A stretch of DNA of 64,000 nucleotides from Terrimonas sp964445775 (GTDB lineage Bacteria; Bacteroidota; Bacteroidia; Chitinophagales; Chitinophagaceae): contig CAYUMH010000005.1 of the NCBI GenBank assembly GCA_964445775.1, positions 1 through 64,000 on the forward strand. Reading direction: 5' to 3'. A model generated the notes under the pieces. The model was given only the letters and a program-made list of their open reading frames with translations, did no database searches and had not been told where the DNA came from. The position numbers were made by a program, and so were the translations under genes. Below are positions 1 through 8,736 of this stretch, one piece after another (the stretch's first letter is position 1; each line of letters starts with the position of its first letter).

Positions 1-438
1 TTCGCCTACCGCTTTGCCTAATTGGTATACCAGGTTGGTATCGCTCATAGCGCCCAGTGTAAGCTGGTATGGAAATTTAATGGCACTATCCAGTCGCATG
101 CCCAGGCCCCATTCACCATCAATAGTAACCATGATGGGCGTTTGTGCAATGGACTGGTAATAGTTGGTCAGGTTGGCCTGCCTTACGGGACCACCCTGGA
201 AAAAACAAAGGGCACCTATATTGTATTGTTTAATATCATTTACCACTTTTGCCACATGATCGGCCCCCAGGTTGGAATGTGCCCGCACCACCATTAACTG
301 CGCAATGCGTTGTTCCGGAGTAAGCGATTGAAAAACACTATCCACCCATGCCTGGGCAGGTAAATTACTTTTAAACTGTGCCACCGAAAAAAACGGCGTT
401 ACCAATAACCATACAATAAGCAACCTGTATAACCTCAT
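1..438 (-). CDS. Glycoside hydrolase family 3 N-terminal fragment (beta-N-acetylhexosaminidase-like), partial
   Basis: The reading frame is open from an ATG at 436-438 to the window edge, giving the first 146 residues. Residues 1 to about 20 are a signal peptide ending in VAQ. The rest matches the start of the GH3 TIM barrel as found in bacterial beta-N-acetylglucosaminidases: the LTPEQRIAQLM helix, an IGALCFFQGGP strand-loop and the MVTIDGEWGLGMRLD segment, which in this family leads into the substrate pocket. In Bacteroidota such proteins are often about 1000 residues with a C-terminal beta-lactamase-like serine hydrolase; whether that is so here cannot be seen. Likely periplasmic or outer-membrane-facing, acting on aminosugar polymers or peptidoglycan fragments. 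The family call is firm, the substrate is not. Confidence 0.85.
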   Translation of the reverse strand, partial: MRLYRLLIVWLLVTPFFSVAQFKSNLPAQAWVDSVFQSLTPEQRIAQLMVVRAHSNLGADHVAKVVNDIKQYNIGALCFFQGGPVRQANLTNYYQSIAQTPIMVTIDGEWGLGMRLDSAIKFPYQLTLGAMSDTNLVYQLGKAVGE

Positions 439-664
439 GATATAACTTTCCTGTGTTTACGAAAAAAATAAAATTACTGTTTTTAACCCATTGACCTCCT
501 GCAAATCAGCATTTACGGCCATAATTTTAACAGTTACACCTGTAATCAACGGGTTTATGCAAGCCACATAATCCAATCATTACAAAATAAAATTGCGGCA
601 GGCAAAATACAGCATGCCTGTCGCATCAATTTAAAACTTATCATTCAATACCTGCCAGCTTACC

Positions 665-777
665 GGGGGCTATCGGCTGTTGTACTGCTATCGGCTACAG
701 TTCCCGCTGTACGCTGTACTTCGCCACAGCCCCTGCCTCAAACCTTCAGCGAGGTGCCGCTTCCATCGGGCAGCCCC
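665..777 (-). repeat. Dispersed intergenic repeat, copy 1
   Basis: Read on the minus strand, this copy begins GGGGCTGCCCGATGGAAG and ends with GCCGATAGCCCC. Two further copies occur at 5926-6021 and 20420-20531. The three share the head GGGCTGCC-GATGGAAG, a central ACAGC-GG block and a CAGCCCC or TAGCCCC tail that is complementary to the head. The part between head and centre differs in each copy but contains a potential hairpin (here CCTC/GAGG). It lies just downstream of the terminator of the 899-2155 gene. Confidence 0.75.
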
Positions 778-845
778 TCAGTTATATAACAACTATCAAC
801 GGCCTGTACTACAAAAAGCTTACCATTACACCTGTAGCAGCCTGC

Positions 846-875
846 AAATAAAAATGCCGGCCTTACGGGGCCGGC
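846..875 (-). terminator. Rho-independent terminator of the 899-2155 gene
   Basis: A perfect 7-bp stem, GCCGGCC at 856-862 with GGCCGGC at 869-875, is followed on the minus strand by ATTTTTATTT. It lies 24 nt beyond the stop codon of the T9SS protein. Confidence 0.85.
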
Positions 876-898
876 AAAACAGCGCAGTAAGCGTTAAC

Positions 899-2155
899 TT
901 ATTGCACCATTAATTTATGGGAATAGATGGTGTGTTTATCGTTATTAATTACCTGCAACAAATAAATACCCGATGTAGTAATGGCAGGTAAACCAAGCTG
1001 CTGGTTATGCACTTTACCACTGCTGTTAACGGTGCGCTGCATTACCTGTTTACCACTACCGTCCAATACTTTCACGGTGTAAACACCGGCAGGTATATCT
1101 TTCAGCTGCAGGGTAAATGTTTTTTCGGTTACCGGGTTGGGAAATACCTCTACACCTGTATTGCCGGTTGTTTTATCGTTTACTACAGCCAGCATATCCG
1201 GCGTACCAAATTCTTTTTTACCGGAACGGAGTATATTACTGTTGGCCAGGTCCGATGTACGCCAGGGCTTTGCCGTAGTGGTTAATGCAGTGGCTGTCAT
1301 GGTTTTTATATCCAGCTGAAAAATACCACTGTTATCGGTAGCACTGGTGATCACAATATTTTTGCCATCGGCACTAACCGCTGCGCCATTCATGGTAAAG
1401 GTTGCCGGCAGGCCGGTAACCAGGCCCAGGTGAGTAGCTACTTTTGTTTGTGTATTTACACTAAACACATGGTTACGGGCCGACAGGATGATCAGGTTAC
1501 CATCATCATCCGCTACCATATCGCCACCATAACTGGTACAGTTATTATATATTGAAACTGATTGATTGGCCGGTGCATCAACCAACTGCCCCAAGTCAGT
1601 TACCGTAATACCTTTCTTTTTAGAAGCACTAACCTGGTAAAACTTTTTACCGTCATTACTGATCGCATATACATACCCATCGTTACCAATGGTCATACGG
1701 GTAATAATATCACTCTGGTCCGCCGCTTTTTGTGCAATGCCTGTTAAAGGCTTACCGGTTACATATACCTGCATAGTACTTAAATCAACATACCTTAACT
1801 GGTCTATTAACATGGGCGTAAACCAAAGACGGTTGTTCACTTTATCGTAGGCTAGTGCGGCCACACCGTTTACAAAAGCGGCATTGGCCAAATTGCCATA
1901 TACTTTATCTACCTGTGGTGATAGTTGTTTTTTATCGTTTGCATTATACAATACTGCCTGCGTATTGTTTCCCTGCAACAATACATCACTATAGGTATTG
2001 GTAACAAGGTCCAGCTTACGTAAAGTGGTCCAGTTAAACCCTTCCTGCTGTACATCGGTAATAGCATAGGCAAACCGGTCGCTTTGAGCAAAAAGTGCAG
2101 GAGAAAGTGCAATAAAAGCAGTTGTAATAAATAATTTGGGTAGATATAGCTTCAT
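899..2155 (-). CDS. Secreted protein with beta-propeller-like repeats and a T9SS type A sorting domain
   Basis: This 418-residue protein has a signal peptide (about residues 1-23, ending ALFAQ) and a C-terminal Por-type sorting domain (about 335-418, starting VEVFPNPV and ending in HKLMVQ). It should therefore be exported by Sec and moved over the outer membrane by the type IX system. The middle has recurring strand motifs such as GYVYAISNDGKKFYQV and NIVITSATDN, each around a local aspartate-rich turn, which is the look of a beta-propeller or WD40/SMP30-like fold. No catalytic motif is recognisable. It is monocistronic, with its own terminator, and lies in the same orientation as another T9SS cargo gene upstream. 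Its substrate or surface role is unknown. Confidence 0.85.
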   Translation of the reverse strand: MKLYLPKLFITTAFIALSPALFAQSDRFAYAITDVQQEGFNWTTLRKLDLVTNTYSDVLLQGNNTQAVLYNANDKKQLSPQVDKVYGNLANAAFVNGVAALAYDKVNNRLWFTPMLIDQLRYVDLSTMQVYVTGKPLTGIAQKAADQSDIITRMTIGNDGYVYAISNDGKKFYQVSASKKKGITVTDLGQLVDAPANQSVSIYNNCTSYGGDMVADDDGNLIILSARNHVFSVNTQTKVATHLGLVTGLPATFTMNGAAVSADGKNIVITSATDNSGIFQLDIKTMTATALTTTAKPWRTSDLANSNILRSGKKEFGTPDMLAVVNDKTTGNTGVEVFPNPVTEKTFTLQLKDIPAGVYTVKVLDGSGKQVMQRTVNSSGKVHNQQLGLPAITTSGIYLLQVINNDKHTIYSHKLMVQ

Positions 2156-2293
2156 AAGCGGTTATATGAGGTTATAATTGGTCTGTTAAGTTACACCCAT
2201 TTTTTTGTAAGCCCCAAATATTTCTGGCGACTGGTACCGGGTTGTAAAAGCTTTCTGATTGTCAATATTTTGCGCTAAGTTGTTACACATAAA

Positions 2294-2323
2294 AAGGCCC
2301 CTTGAAATATATCAAGAGGCCTT
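2294..2323 (-). terminator. Rho-independent terminator of the 2344-5037 gene
   Basis: Stem AAGGCCCCTTGA (2294-2305) pairs with TCAAGAGGCCTT (2312-2323), with one mismatch, over a short AT loop. On the minus strand it is followed by a short U-rich stretch. It lies 20 nt past the stop codon of the large T9SS gene. Confidence 0.8.
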
Positions 2324-2343
2324 ATTATTACCCTAAGTAGTTT

Positions 2344-5037
2344 TTATTTCTTCGTTATTTTATGCGTGGTTTTACCATCTTCGGTAATTACTTCCAACAC
2401 ATAGTTGCCGGTTTTTAAACTTTGCAGATCCTGTACCACGATGATGTTTTCACCGGGCTGTACACCTATTTTACGTACCAGTTCCTGCTGGCCCAGCATG
2501 TTTACCACACGCACGGTTATTTCAGTTTCAGTACGGCTGTTCAATTGTAATTTAACATTGGATACAAAAGGATTAGGGAATACCGAAATAGCATTTAAGG
2601 TAGTAGTGCCCGACAGGCGTACCATTACTATTTTACTGAAAGTACTCTTACCATCAAAATCCACTATGCGTAAACGATAGTATACAATACCGCTGCTGGC
2701 CGGTAAATTGTCGTTGAAAGAATAGTATTGTTTTACATCCGTAGTGCCTTTTCCGTTCAGTGTACCCACTTTACTAAAGGTTAAACCATCGGTACTTCTT
2801 TCTACCTCGAAACGGTCGTTCTTCAGCTCACCGGCAGTTATCCAGTTCAGCTGCGCTGTATTAGCATCGCGGGTTACTTTAAACTCAGTAAGGGTAACAG
2901 GCAACATAATATTACCAGGGCCGAAAATATAAGTACCATCATCGGTAAAAGCCTGGTTATCGGAAGCGTTATTACCATAAATACGGCCGGTATTGGATAC
3001 CGATATCCACGGTGTAGCGTAGGTTGGTGTTTTACATTTAAAACCTACTGAATAGGTTTGCCCGGGTGTTAATACACCACCTTGCGAAGCGGTAGCGCCT
3101 GTGCCTACAAAAAACTTAACCCAGCTTTTACCACCGGTAGCCGCATAATGTCCCAGGTCGTCGCCGGTAGCATCGGTTAACGGGGTTTGCGGACCACTGG
3201 CCCCGCCAATGAACATGGAGTTGGCCACATAGTTTAAGCCTACCGGAATGGTATCTACCACTATGTTATTAATGGCATTACCCAGGCCATTGTTTTTACC
3301 CGAAAGAATATAGGTAATGGTTTCTTCGGGATATAATAAGCCGGTTGCACTGCCCGGACCGGTAATAGTTCCTGTTTTATCCAGTATTACAGCAGGCGGG
3401 TTGGCCGCCATGGAAATACCAAATACACTGGGGAAATACTGGTCGGCCTCGGTACCAAATTCTACACTCATATTTGCCATACCCGGTGTAATATTATAGC
3501 CGCTGCCAATATTAATATCGTCAATATCAATACCCATCTGGTTAATATAGTTAGGGTTTTTAGTAGTAACATGTTGCCCGTTACGGGTTATGCTACCGTT
3601 CCAGAAATTTTGTGCCGGGTTCAAAGCATCGGTAACCACTACATTATTCAGCTTTACATAATCGCCGGCAGGGTTGGTAATCGTTGCGCCCAGGTTGGCA
3701 TCACCCTCCCACGCAAAAAAGGACATATGTGCATCTGCCTGGCCTGCAAAAGCGGAAGAAGGATTAAGGCCTGATAACTGTATGGTTTGAGAAGTAGGCG
3801 CCAATGAATTACTTACTAATATAAAACCATCGTAGATGCGGATATTAGAGAATGTGGCGTTGGCATCTTCATAAGCCACCATAATGGTCCAGCCGCCAAA
3901 ATTACCACCGGTACCGCCGGTAGCGCCGGTATTGAGCTTAATATTGGCAACCGTATAACTACCGGCTTTATTGGCGTTTACAAAGGCAGTAATATCAAAA
4001 TAAGCCTGGTAGGCTGTTGCCGATGTGCCGGGTATCACTACTTTATCAACCTGCGATACGGGGGCAGTAACGGTTTGGTAAGCACCGCTCGCTTTCCTGA
4101 TCTTAACAGTACGTACATTGGCATCATCGGTACCCAGTTCGGTAGTACTAATACGGCCGCCCCAATATAAACGGGCAAATTTGATGGTTGGGTTAGTAAT
4201 GCCGGCAGGTAAAACCAGGTCGGCAGATGATGAGTTGAATGTATTGATGGCATTGCCCTGTAATTGCAGGTTAAAATACACATCGGCATTACAGGCACTG
4301 CCCTGGTGCACTTCTACAGCAATAACATTATTACCGTTTACAAATGCCGATGAAGGAATGGTAATGGTACCATCGCCATCTGTATAGTTGCGACAGGTTG
4401 ATGCCAGTGTATTAAAGTTCACCGTGCCGGTGGGCATACTTACTCTTCCCACCTCGGTACCATTTACATATACCACTGCACCATCATCATATTGTAAGGT
4501 CATTACAAAATTCTGGAAGGAGGTGGGGTTAGTAATATTGACAGTAGTTCTGAAATAGCTGGTATTCCGGTCTGCGGCCAGGGTGGTGCCACCGCTGCCC
4601 GTACTGCGGCGTAAAGGACTTACAGCCGGTCCTGACCAGGAAGCATCGTTATAGCCTGTTTGTGTCCAGTTAAAGCCGCCGTTATCGGCCGGTACAGCTG
4701 TACCGTTAGAATACTTCCAACTGGCGCCATAGCTGATAAAAGTGGTTGCGGCTATGGTACCGTCTACATCAATATTCTGCATATCGGTAAAATCGTTACC
4801 GCTTTCGCTGGTACGATAGCCATTTAAACTTGTAGGGGCCTGCCATTCATTCATTACCGTGGCCGAACCACCAAGGATGGTATTGCCGAACATGGTATGA
4901 CTGCCACGCATATTTTCAGAAAAAACGGGTGAGCCGTAGGAACGTATTACCTGGGCATTGAGCCGGGTAAAGGGTTGAAGCAAGATAAAAGCAAGCGCAA
5001 AAAGGCCGGCCTTTAATACAGGTAAAGTTAATTGCAT
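2344..5037 (-). CDS. Large secreted cell-surface protein, galactose-binding-like and DUF11-like domains, T9SS type A sorting domain
   Basis: This 897-residue protein starts with a signal peptide (1-28, ending RLNA). Residues about 100-260 resemble the galactose-binding-like beta-sandwich of secreted Bacteroidota proteins: a WKYSNG opening, a FNWTQTGYNDASW segment, then YFRTTV and DDGAVVYVNGTEVGR. Around 555-650 a DUF11/conserved-repeat-like module (ILDKTGTITGPG, VVDTIPVGLNYV) is visible; such modules occur as spacers in surface proteins. Near 735-815 a fibronectin-like segment (FKVTRDANTAQLNWITAGE, FEVERSTDGLTFSKVG) leads to the terminal sorting domain (VFPNPFVSN to the KITKK end). No enzyme motif is seen, so an adhesin or binding role is the best inference. 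Confidence 0.85.
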   Translation of the reverse strand: MQLTLPVLKAGLFALAFILLQPFTRLNAQVIRSYGSPVFSENMRGSHTMFGNTILGGSATVMNEWQAPTSLNGYRTSESGNDFTDMQNIDVDGTIAATTFISYGASWKYSNGTAVPADNGGFNWTQTGYNDASWSGPAVSPLRRSTGSGGTTLAADRNTSYFRTTVNITNPTSFQNFVMTLQYDDGAVVYVNGTEVGRVSMPTGTVNFNTLASTCRNYTDGDGTITIPSSAFVNGNNVIAVEVHQGSACNADVYFNLQLQGNAINTFNSSSADLVLPAGITNPTIKFARLYWGGRISTTELGTDDANVRTVKIRKASGAYQTVTAPVSQVDKVVIPGTSATAYQAYFDITAFVNANKAGSYTVANIKLNTGATGGTGGNFGGWTIMVAYEDANATFSNIRIYDGFILVSNSLAPTSQTIQLSGLNPSSAFAGQADAHMSFFAWEGDANLGATITNPAGDYVKLNNVVVTDALNPAQNFWNGSITRNGQHVTTKNPNYINQMGIDIDDINIGSGYNITPGMANMSVEFGTEADQYFPSVFGISMAANPPAVILDKTGTITGPGSATGLLYPEETITYILSGKNNGLGNAINNIVVDTIPVGLNYVANSMFIGGASGPQTPLTDATGDDLGHYAATGGKSWVKFFVGTGATASQGGVLTPGQTYSVGFKCKTPTYATPWISVSNTGRIYGNNASDNQAFTDDGTYIFGPGNIMLPVTLTEFKVTRDANTAQLNWITAGELKNDRFEVERSTDGLTFSKVGTLNGKGTTDVKQYYSFNDNLPASSGIVYYRLRIVDFDGKSTFSKIVMVRLSGTTTLNAISVFPNPFVSNVKLQLNSRTETEITVRVVNMLGQQELVRKIGVQPGENIIVVQDLQSLKTGNYVLEVITEDGKTTHKITKK

Positions 5038-5252
5038 ACTCTTAGGGTTTGAATTACAGAATCAAAAAAAGATGGTAATTGAAGGAGAGAGGATGTTTTT
5101 CGGTGTATCAACAGGATGTTGAGATTGTAATTCCCTAACTGGTGGTGCTTAGGAAGAGTACCGGAATTGTGGTTAGCAATTTTTGAATACGATAACGAAA
5201 TTAGAACGAAAAAATTAATATTGCAAGTTTTTACGATATTTCTTGCGTAAAA

Positions 5253-5855
5253 TCACTTTTTTGTTTGCGTATTTTTCCACGGCTTATACACGATACCCGA
5301 ATCGCTTTGGGGGGTATTTGTTGTATTTTTTATTGGTTCACAGGCAATTAGACTGTCTTTACACTGCTGCGGCAGTTGCTGGTAGATGGCAGTACCCTGT
5401 TTTTTCCACTGCATCATTTCGGCACTTACTTTTTTGATCATTTTGGCCGGGTTTCCCACAATCAGGCTGCGTTTTGCATATACTTCGCCCTGTTTAATGA
5501 AAGATAAAGCGCCAACAATACATTCATCGCCCAGTACTACCTCGTCCATAATAACGGCATTCATGCCTATTAAACAATGCCTGCCAATGGTTGCCCCATG
5601 TATAATGGCGCCATGGCCAATATGCGCCCCTTTATGTAAACGGACCGTTACCCCGGGAAACATGTGAATGGTACAGTTCTCCTGCACGTTACACCCATCT
5701 TCAATAATGATTTTACCCCAATCGCCACGGATAGCAGCACCCGGACCGATATAACATTTTTTACCGATCACTACCTGGCCGGTTACAGCCGCCTGCGGGT
5801 GAACAAAGGAAGTAGGATGTACTACCGGCACATGGCCCTGGAAAGCATAGATCAT
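5253..5855 (-). CDS. Gamma-class carbonic anhydrase / PaaY-YrdA family hexapeptide protein
   Basis: A left-handed beta-helix protein of 200 residues. The hexapeptide run covers about residues 15-150: IRGDWGKIIIEDGCNVQ, then HMFPGV and HIGHGAIIHGATIG, which carry the histidines that bind the metal at the trimer interface in gamma-carbonic anhydrases. The C-terminal GNPAKMIKKVS helix is also typical. I start it at the ATG at 5853-5855 (MIYAFQGHVPVV). The frame stays open upstream to 6023, but that stretch encodes a dispersed repeat (5926-6021) and has no homology-like content. Likely cytosolic; the role could be CO2 hydration or acyl-CoA/thioester-related as in PaaY. It lies downstream of yidD on the same strand. 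Confidence 0.88.
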   Translation of the reverse strand: MIYAFQGHVPVVHPTSFVHPQAAVTGQVVIGKKCYIGPGAAIRGDWGKIIIEDGCNVQENCTIHMFPGVTVRLHKGAHIGHGAIIHGATIGRHCLIGMNAVIMDEVVLGDECIVGALSFIKQGEVYAKRSLIVGNPAKMIKKVSAEMMQWKKQGTAIYQQLPQQCKDSLIACEPIKNTTNTPQSDSGIVYKPWKNTQTKK

Positions 5856-5925
5856 ACGGGGTATTTTTACAAATATAAGATGCCGGGGTTGTAAGCGGGT
5901 TGACGAACAGGGATATACCCTTGAC

Positions 5926-6021
5926 GGGCTGCCCGATGGAAGTAGCACCCCGGTATTAAGACCGGGGTATAACGGACAGCGGGAACTACAGCTGACCGTT
6001 GTTACAGCAGCTAACAGCCCC
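5926..6021 (+). repeat. Dispersed intergenic repeat, copy 2
   Basis: It starts GGGCTGCCCGATGGAAG and ends CTAACAGCCCC, so its ends are inverted (GGGCTG and CAGCCC). Between them is a perfect 7-bp hairpin, ACCCCGG with CCGGGGT, immediately preceded by GTAGC. It sits between the stop of yidD and the start of the carbonic anhydrase gene. Because it has no stop in one minus-strand frame, it artificially extends that gene's reading frame. Confidence 0.8.
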
Positions 6022-6029
6022 AAAAATTA

Positions 6030-6269
6030 TTAAGGCACAGGATCGTAACCACTGCCACCCCAGGGATGACAACGGGCAATACGTTTTACGGCCAGCCAGA
6101 AACCTTTGAATACACCGTGTTTTTTAAATGCCCCGATAGCGTAATGTGAACAGGTGGGTGTATAGCGGCACTTGGGACCAAACCAGGGTGAGATGACCCA
6201 TTGGTATAGTTTTATAATGAAGATAAAAGGGTAACTAAGCAGTTTTAGTATAAGTTTTACCGGCTTCAT
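6030..6269 (-). CDS. yidD: Membrane protein insertion efficiency factor YidD
   Basis: A 79-residue basic protein with the family hallmarks: an N-terminal hydrophobic helix (LLSYPFIFIIKLYQWVISP), then CRYTPTCSHYAIGAFKKHG with the conserved cysteines, and a C-terminal CHPWGGSGYDPVP. YidD assists YidC-dependent insertion of inner-membrane proteins. Its start overlaps the 3' end of rnpA by 35 nt, which implies translational coupling. The rpmH-rnpA-yidD order is the classic arrangement; yidC itself is not in the window. Confidence 0.95.
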   Translation of the reverse strand: MKPVKLILKLLSYPFIFIIKLYQWVISPWFGPKCRYTPTCSHYAIGAFKKHGVFKGFWLAVKRIARCHPWGGSGYDPVP

Positions 6270-6654
6270 GTAGTAGTTTATTTAGTATAACAGCCATTTT
6301 TTCCTGTACCTGCTGCCATTCGGGTAATTCATTGGCCGTAAAAATAACGAACACTTCCATACGGCGGTTTTGTTGTACCAGCAGCTCTTGCAAAACTGTT
6401 TTTTGTAAACGCCAGGCTTCCCGCATTTGTCTTTTGATGCGGTTACGGTCAACCGCATGTTTAAAATATCTTTTGGAAACACCTACACCAAACTGCACAC
6501 CGGGGTTGTTTTTACCGGTAAAGGGTTGTACAATAAAAAAGGCTTTACAGGGAGAAGCATTAACTTTTTGTCCCGCTTTAAAGATGGCATCAATGCTCTT
6601 ACGGCTTTTGAGCCGTAAATGTTTGCCTAGCGTATATGTATGTTGCGGGGTCAT
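6235..6654 (-). CDS. rnpA: Ribonuclease P protein component
   Basis: This 139-residue protein has the RnpA pattern: the N-terminal LRLKSRKSIDAIFKAG, a central beta-sheet with VQFGVGVSKRYFKHAV, and the RNR signature (DRNRIKRQMREAWRL) that contacts precursor-tRNA. It helps the RNase P RNA bind and cleave tRNA leaders. It lies 90 nt downstream of rpmH with a terminator-like hairpin between them, so part of its transcription may be attenuated relative to L34. Confidence 0.95.
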   Translation of the reverse strand: MTPQHTYTLGKHLRLKSRKSIDAIFKAGQKVNASPCKAFFIVQPFTGKNNPGVQFGVGVSKRYFKHAVDRNRIKRQMREAWRLQKTVLQELLVQQNRRMEVFVIFTANELPEWQQVQEKMAVILNKLLHEAGKTYTKTA

Positions 6655-6685
6655 GCGCCGTTAAAACTAATATTTATTGAGGTGC

Positions 6686-6715
6686 AAAAAAATAGCCCCG
6701 GATGAACCAGAGCTA
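6686..6715 (-). terminator. Terminator or attenuator between rpmH and rnpA
   Basis: On the minus strand TAGCTCTGG and CCGGGGCTA form a stem around TTCAT (6693-6715), followed by seven U residues. It lies 29 nt after the rpmH stop and 31 nt before rnpA, so it can uncouple abundant L34 mRNA from low-level rnpA. Confidence 0.75.
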
Positions 6716-6743
6716 TCAGCACATGTATAGTAAGTTACTATGA

Positions 6744-6899
6744 TTACTTTAATCTGCGTTCGTCGGAAACGGTCAGTTTTTTACGGCCTTTTGCACGACG
6801 GCTGGCTAATACTTTACGACCATTAGCGCTTTCCATACGTTTACGGAAGCCATGAACTGTTTTACGACGACGACGATGAGGTTGGAATGTACGTTTCAT
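6744..6899 (-). CDS. rpmH: 50S ribosomal protein L34
   Basis: This short gene encodes 51 residues, MKRTFQPHRRRRKTVHGF onward to SDERRLK. It is the highly conserved, very basic L34, with the RKVLASRRAKGRKKL segment that threads into 23S rRNA. The ATG at 6897-6899 and TAA at 6744-6746 are unambiguous from the conserved ends. It heads the rpmH-rnpA-yidD cluster; a -7 box lies about 105 nt upstream. Confidence 0.97.
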   Translation of the reverse strand: MKRTFQPHRRRRKTVHGFRKRMESANGRKVLASRRAKGRKKLTVSDERRLK

Positions 6900-7003
6900 T
6901 TTATTTTTTACTTTTTCACGTTGTTGAATATGGCACGGGAGAACATGCCGGTTTCAATATTTCCAACAACAGGTCACCACACCCGTTGTTTGTGAAAGGA
7001 TGG

Positions 7004-7011
7004 CAAAGGTA
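7004..7011 (-). promoter_or_regulatory. Candidate -7 box of rpmH
   Basis: On the minus strand this reads TACCTTTG, matching the Bacteroidota TAnnTTTG -7 consensus. No clear -33 TTTG is visible at the usual distance. It would give a leader of about 100 nt. Confidence 0.5.
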
Positions 7012-7096
7012 GGTAAATTAGTTTAATTTAAAAGTAAAAATGAAAAACTAAAAATGCAGGTAACGCGGTTTCGGAGCACTCCCTTTTTGCCCGGTT

Positions 7097-7927
7097 TTAT
7101 GGTAAAACAACGTGTTGAGAATGAACGCTTTCACCATAAAAAATGACGGCATGGTTATCAAAGTCCGTGGTATCGTCCGTGGTATTAAAACTACGGCGGC
7201 CGTTTTTACTGCAAACAGCTTCTATTTCCGGGTGGCGATGCAGGTATTGTGCCAGGCTTTGGGCCACAATTTCGCCCTGGGCCAGCAGTTGTACCTGTGC
7301 CGGTAAGTATTGCTTTATTTTTTGTTTTAACAAAGGATAGTGTGTACAACCCAGTAACAATACATCAATATTTTTACCGGCAGCCAGCAGGGCATTTATA
7401 TCCTGTTGAATAAAATAATCTGCGCCGGGCTTTTCATGTTCATTGTTCTCTACCAGCGGTACCCACATGGGGCAGGCCTGCTGGTAAACTTTTACCTGCG
7501 GAAAAAATTTATTGATCTCGATGGGATAAGAGCCGGAGTTTACCGTACCCTTTGTGGCCACAATACCTACTTCGCCGGTGTGGGTAAAGCTGCCGATGGC
7601 CTCGGTTGTTGGCCGTATTACACCCAGTACCCGGCGCCCGGGTGCTATTACCGGCAGGTCTTTTTGCTGAATGGTACGCAGGGCTTTTGCAGAGGCCGTG
7701 TTACAGGCCAGTATAACCAGTTGACAACCCTGTTTAAAGAACCAGTTCACTGCCTGCAGGGTGTATTCATAAATAGTATCGAAAGAGCGGTTGCCGTATG
7801 GTGTACGGGCATTATCGCCCAGGTAGATATAATCGTATTGAGGAAGCGCTTTTACTATTTCCTGCATAACGGTTAAACCGCCATAACCGGAATCGAAAAT
7901 GCCAATAGGTGCCGCTTGTTGTTGCAT
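7097..7927 (-). CDS. murI: Glutamate racemase
   Basis: This 276-residue enzyme makes D-glutamate for peptidoglycan by interconverting L- and D-glutamate without a cofactor. The sequence shows the FDSGYGGLTVM opening, YLGDNARTPYG, the first catalytic cysteine in ILACNTASAKAL and the second in LLLGCTHYPLL. Length and motif order fit the family. It lies directly after the ompH genes but behind a strong terminator, so it is probably transcribed from its own promoter in the 7928-7962 gap. Confidence 0.96.
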   Translation of the reverse strand: MQQQAAPIGIFDSGYGGLTVMQEIVKALPQYDYIYLGDNARTPYGNRSFDTIYEYTLQAVNWFFKQGCQLVILACNTASAKALRTIQQKDLPVIAPGRRVLGVIRPTTEAIGSFTHTGEVGIVATKGTVNSGSYPIEINKFFPQVKVYQQACPMWVPLVENNEHEKPGADYFIQQDINALLAAGKNIDVLLLGCTHYPLLKQKIKQYLPAQVQLLAQGEIVAQSLAQYLHRHPEIEAVCSKNGRRSFNTTDDTTDFDNHAVIFYGESVHSQHVVLP

Positions 7928-7962
7928 GGAATAAAATTAAGGCAGCAGTATGGATTAAAGGG

Positions 7963-7993
7963 CAAAAAAATACCCCGATGTGTTATCGGGGTA
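7963..7993 (-). terminator. Rho-independent terminator after the bamA-ompH-ompH genes
   Basis: A perfect 9-bp stem, TACCCCGAT (7971-7979) with ATCGGGGTA (7985-7993), is followed on the minus strand by seven U residues. It lies 8 nt past the stop codon at 8002 and separates ompH from murI. Confidence 0.9.
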
Positions 7994-8001
7994 CAAATTT
8001 T

Positions 8002-8592
8002 TTATTTAATGGCCGGGGCTGTTGGCTTATACCCCGGTAAGTATTGCGGGGCTATTGTTACTTTTAATTTATCAGCAACGGCTTTGATGATATTGTCACC
8101 ATCAGGTTTTACCAGAAACGCAGTTTCATCCATTATATGGGTGTAACCTTTTTCTTTAGCAACTGCACGTACTGCAGCCATTACTTCCTGGTAAATTGGC
8201 ATTACCAGTTCCTGTTGTTTGTTTTGTACCGCTTCGTCAACCACCTGGCGCCATTGTGCTAAGGTCATGTACAGTTGCTGTACATCTCTTTCGTGTTGTT
8301 TACGCACGCTTTCAGGCATTACTCGTCCACCCGGTACTTTTTTCAGGCTATCGTCTAATTTTAAAATACTGTCTTTGTAGTTAAAGTCTTCTTCAATTCT
8401 TGTTCTTTCTGCACCAATGGTATCAATCTGATAACGCTCTAACAGAGAGTCGATCTTAGCAGCAGCAGGCATATGTCCAACTACTGTTTGTATATTCAGG
8501 TAACCGATTTTGGTAGTTTGAGCTTGTAAGCCGGAAGCTAAAGCAAAGAAACAAACAGCGGCTAAGGCCAGCGCTTTCATTTTTTTCATCAT
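8002..8592 (-). CDS. OmpH/Skp family periplasmic chaperone
   Basis: This 196-residue protein has a signal peptide (about 1-25, ending LQAQ) followed by the OmpH N-terminal strand KIGYLNIQTVVGHMP. A long helical arm (about 50-130) and a return strand ending in DGDNIIKAVADKL follow. Skp-like proteins form jellyfish-shaped trimers that hold unfolded outer-membrane proteins in the periplasm. It is the distal of two tandem paralogues behind bamA. The helix is richer in TRIEEDFNYKD-type charged repeats than its neighbour and the two are clearly diverged, so they may serve different clients. Confidence 0.9.
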   Translation of the reverse strand: MMKKMKALALAAVCFFALASGLQAQTTKIGYLNIQTVVGHMPAAAKIDSLLERYQIDTIGAERTRIEEDFNYKDSILKLDDSLKKVPGGRVMPESVRKQHERDVQQLYMTLAQWRQVVDEAVQNKQQELVMPIYQEVMAAVRAVAKEKGYTHIMDETAFLVKPDGDNIIKAVADKLKVTIAPQYLPGYKPTAPAIK

Positions 8593-8736
8593 TTTTCTTT
8601 TTTACAAATGGCTGAAGCCATTTTGTTGTGATTTTTTTGTTTAGTTTATTTTGGTTTAAAGACAACCTGCATACCGGCAAAGTTGCTTATAAATTTATTT
8701 TAACAATTCGGGCCGCGGGTTAAACCTGCTATCCGC

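Larger units (their letters stand above)
439..898. other. Intergenic region with a dispersed repeat and a terminator
   Basis: This gap separates the GH3 start from the 3' end of the T9SS cargo gene. It holds one copy of the roughly 100-bp dispersed repeat (665-777) and the rho-independent terminator of the neighbouring gene (846-875). The remainder, 439-664, is AT-rich leader sequence of the GH3 gene; I see no further gene or RNA in it. Confidence 0.7.

Noticed and set aside
22..913. Short plus-strand frames at 22-297 and 680-913
   Set aside because: The first is antisense to the GH3 gene. The second crosses the repeat and the terminator and shows no protein-like content.
5856..6023. N-terminal extension of the carbonic anhydrase frame
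   Set aside because: It translates a dispersed repeat. The conserved protein starts at 5855.
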